Shown: positions 62,117 to 64,000 of the stretch, in pieces
Numbering within the stretch: position 1 is the first letter of the stretch
Layout: each line of letters opens with the position of its first letter
Assembly: GCA_035758845.1 (NCBI GenBank)
Contig: DASTVZ010000104.1
Location: 7,915 to 71,914 of the forward strand
DNA: 64,000 nt
Direction of reading: 5' to 3'
DNA from: JALZOC01 sp035758845
GTDB taxonomy: Bacteria; Acidobacteriota; Vicinamibacteria; Vicinamibacterales; 2-12-FULL-66-21
Program-made: the position numbers and the translations under genes
Notes under the pieces: generated by a model
Database searches by the model: none
What the model was told of the DNA's origin: nothing
What the model saw: only the letters and a program-made list of their open reading frames with translations

Positions 62117-63736
62117 TCAGCAGCACTCGAATGCGATGCGCCTCAGCTCGAGCGATTCATCCGCTCTCGTGCTGAGATAATGCGTCGCATGCTTCCGCGC
62201 CTTTGAGAGGCTGGCTACCAGGCCGCGGCGGCCGCCCGCGGCGGCTGGCAGAGTGACCCTTCCACGAACGATCAGTGCCTCGACAAATGCCTGCACGTCG
62301 GTGACGCGCGGGATCACGAGGGTTTCGCGCGCGGCAACTCCCGCCATCATTGAGCCCGCAGGGACGCTGATGTCATCCACCGGTGGCGCGCTGACGTACA
62401 ACGTCTTGACCGGCAGCCCCAGTGCGGCGCCGTCAATCGCGACTTCGACCGGTTTGTCCGTGGCTGCCACCCGCGGTGCGCGGCCTGATGCCGCCGCCGA
62501 GAACCGGACCGCTGCCGCCGCGGCGCGCGCCGGCGTGGCCGCAACCGCCTCCGGCGCCGCGAGCGAACGCACCGTCATGAGTCCCCGCCGAACGAATGCC
62601 GTAGTCAACGCTTCCGCATATTTGCCAGCGAACAGATTCGCATCGACGAGAACCATTTGTTCGGCAACGGACTGAAAGAATTTCGTGCTCACGGGTGCCG
62701 CCGTGGCGCCCTGCGCGAGAATCCGCCCCATGTCGGCGCTGGCCTGCTCCACATCGTCGACGCGCGGGCGCGCGGCGAGTCGCGCGACCATGCCCCCAAG
62801 CGCCTCGAGAAACGCGCCGGTGAACACCCGGGAGAAGTTATGAGCCGCGCGCGTCAGCTGCGTGGCGGGCCCCGTGGACGGCAAAGTCAGCGGGTCCACG
62901 TAAACGAACGAGTTTGCCGCGTTGCGCAGGCTATCGCGATCAACCGCGGCAGGACTACGCTGCCGGATCGCAAAGCCCAGCTGCTCGGCGACGCGCGACA
63001 CTGACGAATTGCGTCGCAGGTTCCCGTCGGTTTCCTCGAGAACCGCCTGACGCACCGATGGCAGTTGCAGCGCCGTCAGGATCGCGCTCATGTCGCCGAA
63101 CGACTCGTGGAACGCCGCGGCTTCGATCGAGGCGAGCTCGAACAACGCGGGCTTCAGGCTGTCGAGCACCGCGTGACCGAACTCGTGCGCGACGACATCC
63201 GGGCTCTCGCCTGAAAACACGGTGATCTGCCGGCCTGTGGTGACATCGCGGACGGTATCGTGGAAAAAAGAGAGACCTTGCTTGATATCTTCGGCCGGAA
63301 AGTCGTTCCGCGCGTAGTACGCGTTTAGATCGACGCCGTCGTCCAGACGGACCGAAATCGACGCTCCGATATCGCGATGCCACGCTCGTGCGCCTGCCGC
63401 CACCCAGAACGACGCGGCGCGGCGCATCGCCTCAGCGGCGGTCCAGTAGCGGAACCCCTCAGTTCCCAGCGGATGGATCTGAGCAGCCGGCGCACGGGCC
63501 GGAGCGATGATGCGCGTCGGCAGCTGTGCTCCGGGCATTGCAGGGACGGGCAGCTGTAGCGGAGGAACACCGCCCATCGGATCCGTTGGCCACCCTTGAA
63601 TCGCGGGCGCCGCGGCGGCGCCGGCGCGGCGTCGCGTCGGCGCCCTGCGCGTGACGGTCCGCTTCCTTCCAGCGGCTGCTTTTTTTCGCGTCGATGGCCG
63701 CTTATCAGACTTCTGGACGGTTTTCCTTTTTGCCAT
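62117..63736 (-). CDS. Gluzincin-like zinc metallopeptidase with basic N-terminal tail
   Basis: The 539-residue protein starts with a Lys/Arg-rich tail (MAKRKTVQKSDKRPSTRKKA; about 1-40) and no signal peptide. It has HEFGHAVLD (zinc HExxH, about 173-181) and, about 18-25 residues later, AAAFHESFGDMSA, where the ESxGD Glu is the likely third ligand as in M4/fungalysin-type enzymes. The remaining C-domain is helix-rich and ends in a Lys/Arg-rich tail. A strong GAGGAGG lies 6 bases before the ATG. Family is certain only at the level of gluzincin. Confidence 0.72.
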   Translation of the reverse strand: MAKRKTVQKSDKRPSTRKKAAAGRKRTVTRRAPTRRRAGAAAAPAIQGWPTDPMGGVPPLQLPVPAMPGAQLPTRIIAPARAPAAQIHPLGTEGFRYWTAAEAMRRAASFWVAAGARAWHRDIGASISVRLDDGVDLNAYYARNDFPAEDIKQGLSFFHDTVRDVTTGRQITVFSGESPDVVAHEFGHAVLDSLKPALFELASIEAAAFHESFGDMSAILTALQLPSVRQAVLEETDGNLRRNSSVSRVAEQLGFAIRQRSPAAVDRDSLRNAANSFVYVDPLTLPSTGPATQLTRAAHNFSRVFTGAFLEALGGMVARLAARPRVDDVEQASADMGRILAQGATAAPVSTKFFQSVAEQMVLVDANLFAGKYAEALTTAFVRRGLMTVRSLAAPEAVAATPARAAAAAVRFSAAASGRAPRVAATDKPVEVAIDGAALGLPVKTLYVSAPPVDDISVPAGSMMAGVAARETLVIPRVTDVQAFVEALIVRGRVTLPAAAGGRRGLVASLSKARKHATHYLSTRADESLELRRIAFECC

Positions 63737-63786
63737 GTTCGCCTCCTCTTACCTGCTCGACTTTCAATGAAACCACAGTGCGATCG

Positions 63787-64000
63787 CTACCAGGCGATCG
63801 GGGTCCCCAGCTCAATCAGGACCGAGAGGCTGGAAGACTTCCGCACATGCACCGTGACGCCGGCAGGTTTCTTCTTCTTGATGCGTGCGAGGGCCGGTGC
63901 AACCTCATTGGTCAGCCATAAGTGGTACTTGCCCTTTGGTCGTGCCTTGAAAATCAGATCGAATGTCGGCGGATCCGGATTGCCGTCGCGTCCGTTGGCG
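63787..64000 (-). CDS. C-terminal part of a protein of unknown function (runs off the window)
   Basis: The minus-strand frame without a stop from the window edge encodes about 70 residues, including TFDLIFKARPKGKYHLWLT, ALARIKKKKPAGVTVHVRK and SVLIELGTPIAW before TAG. It is beta-rich with a basic middle. I do not recognise it. It lies just upstream of the gluzincin gene on the same strand and may be in its operon. Confidence 0.6.
   Translation of the reverse strand, partial: ANGRDGNPDPPTFDLIFKARPKGKYHLWLTNEVAPALARIKKKKPAGVTVHVRKSSSLSVLIELGTPIAW

Overview
The window is GC-rich bacterial chromosome. It most likely comes from an Acidobacteriota member, probably the Vicinamibacteria. I infer this from gene content, not from any marker gene: two duplicated FtsX/MacB-type permeases (ADOP type), each preceded by a PadR regulator; two winged-helix/TPR regulators of CadC type; a TonB-dependent receptor with an N-terminal carboxypeptidase-regulatory-like domain; several secreted PQQ/NHL-type beta-propellers; many Tat-exported Gfo/Idh/MocA oxidoreductases; and a small 75-residue winged-helix-like protein typical of the group. 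I see no rRNA, tRNA, CRISPR array, phage or transposase.

Layout. 1-9.3 kb holds a partial FAD oxidoreductase, a cyclopropane-fatty-acid synthase, an MFS anion symporter, an ApbE flavin transferase, an SUMF1-like protein with a Gfo/Idh/MocA enzyme, a DUF1080 protein, a lipoprotein and an SpmA/SpmB pair. 9.3-21 kb holds a YncE-like propeller divergent from a winged-helix/TPR regulator, a sigma factor broken by an in-frame stop, a coupled esterase-amidase pair, a giant PVC-type CxxCH dehydrogenase-like protein and an unrecognised 579-residue protein. 21-29 kb is a nutrient-sensing block: TonB-dependent receptor, histidine kinase and two response regulators on the minus strand, with an AraC-type protein and a sigma-54 activator divergent from them. 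29-35 kb holds a matrixin-type protease with a small partner, a benzoate-CoA-ligase-like enzyme and two overlapping PQQ-propeller genes. 35-45 kb holds the two PadR/ADOP modules around a DoxX-like membrane protein, a second winged-helix/TPR regulator and a small protein. 45-52 kb holds a secreted subtilase and a c-type cytochrome group, including a cytochrome fused to an outer-membrane barrel next to a pentaheme cytochrome. 52.4-60.3 kb is one long plus-strand cluster: discoidin-like protein, GT-C transferase, GT2, Gfo/Idh/MocA, ApbE, Gfo/Idh/MocA and DoxX. The end holds an M24 peptidase, a small basic protein, a gluzincin-like protease and a partial gene.

How the genes may work together. Many products carry Sec or Tat signals, so this is mostly an extracellular and periplasmic gene set for sugar-acid, glycoside, protein and aromatic breakdown, with membrane-linked electron transfer. 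Regulation is mostly local: PadR autoregulators next to the permeases, TPR-linked winged-helix regulators next to exported proteins, and a two-component/sigma-54 block next to a TonB receptor.

The best leads for something new are: the cytochrome-barrel fusion with its pentaheme neighbour; the TonB-receptor/histidine-kinase block; a perfect 24-bp palindrome containing a PadR start codon; a hairpin that holds the ribosome-binding site in its loop and the start codon in its stem (62.1 kb); and a family of GC-rich hairpin repeats with compensatory base changes, one of which encodes a protein tail and another of which supplies a ribosome-binding site.
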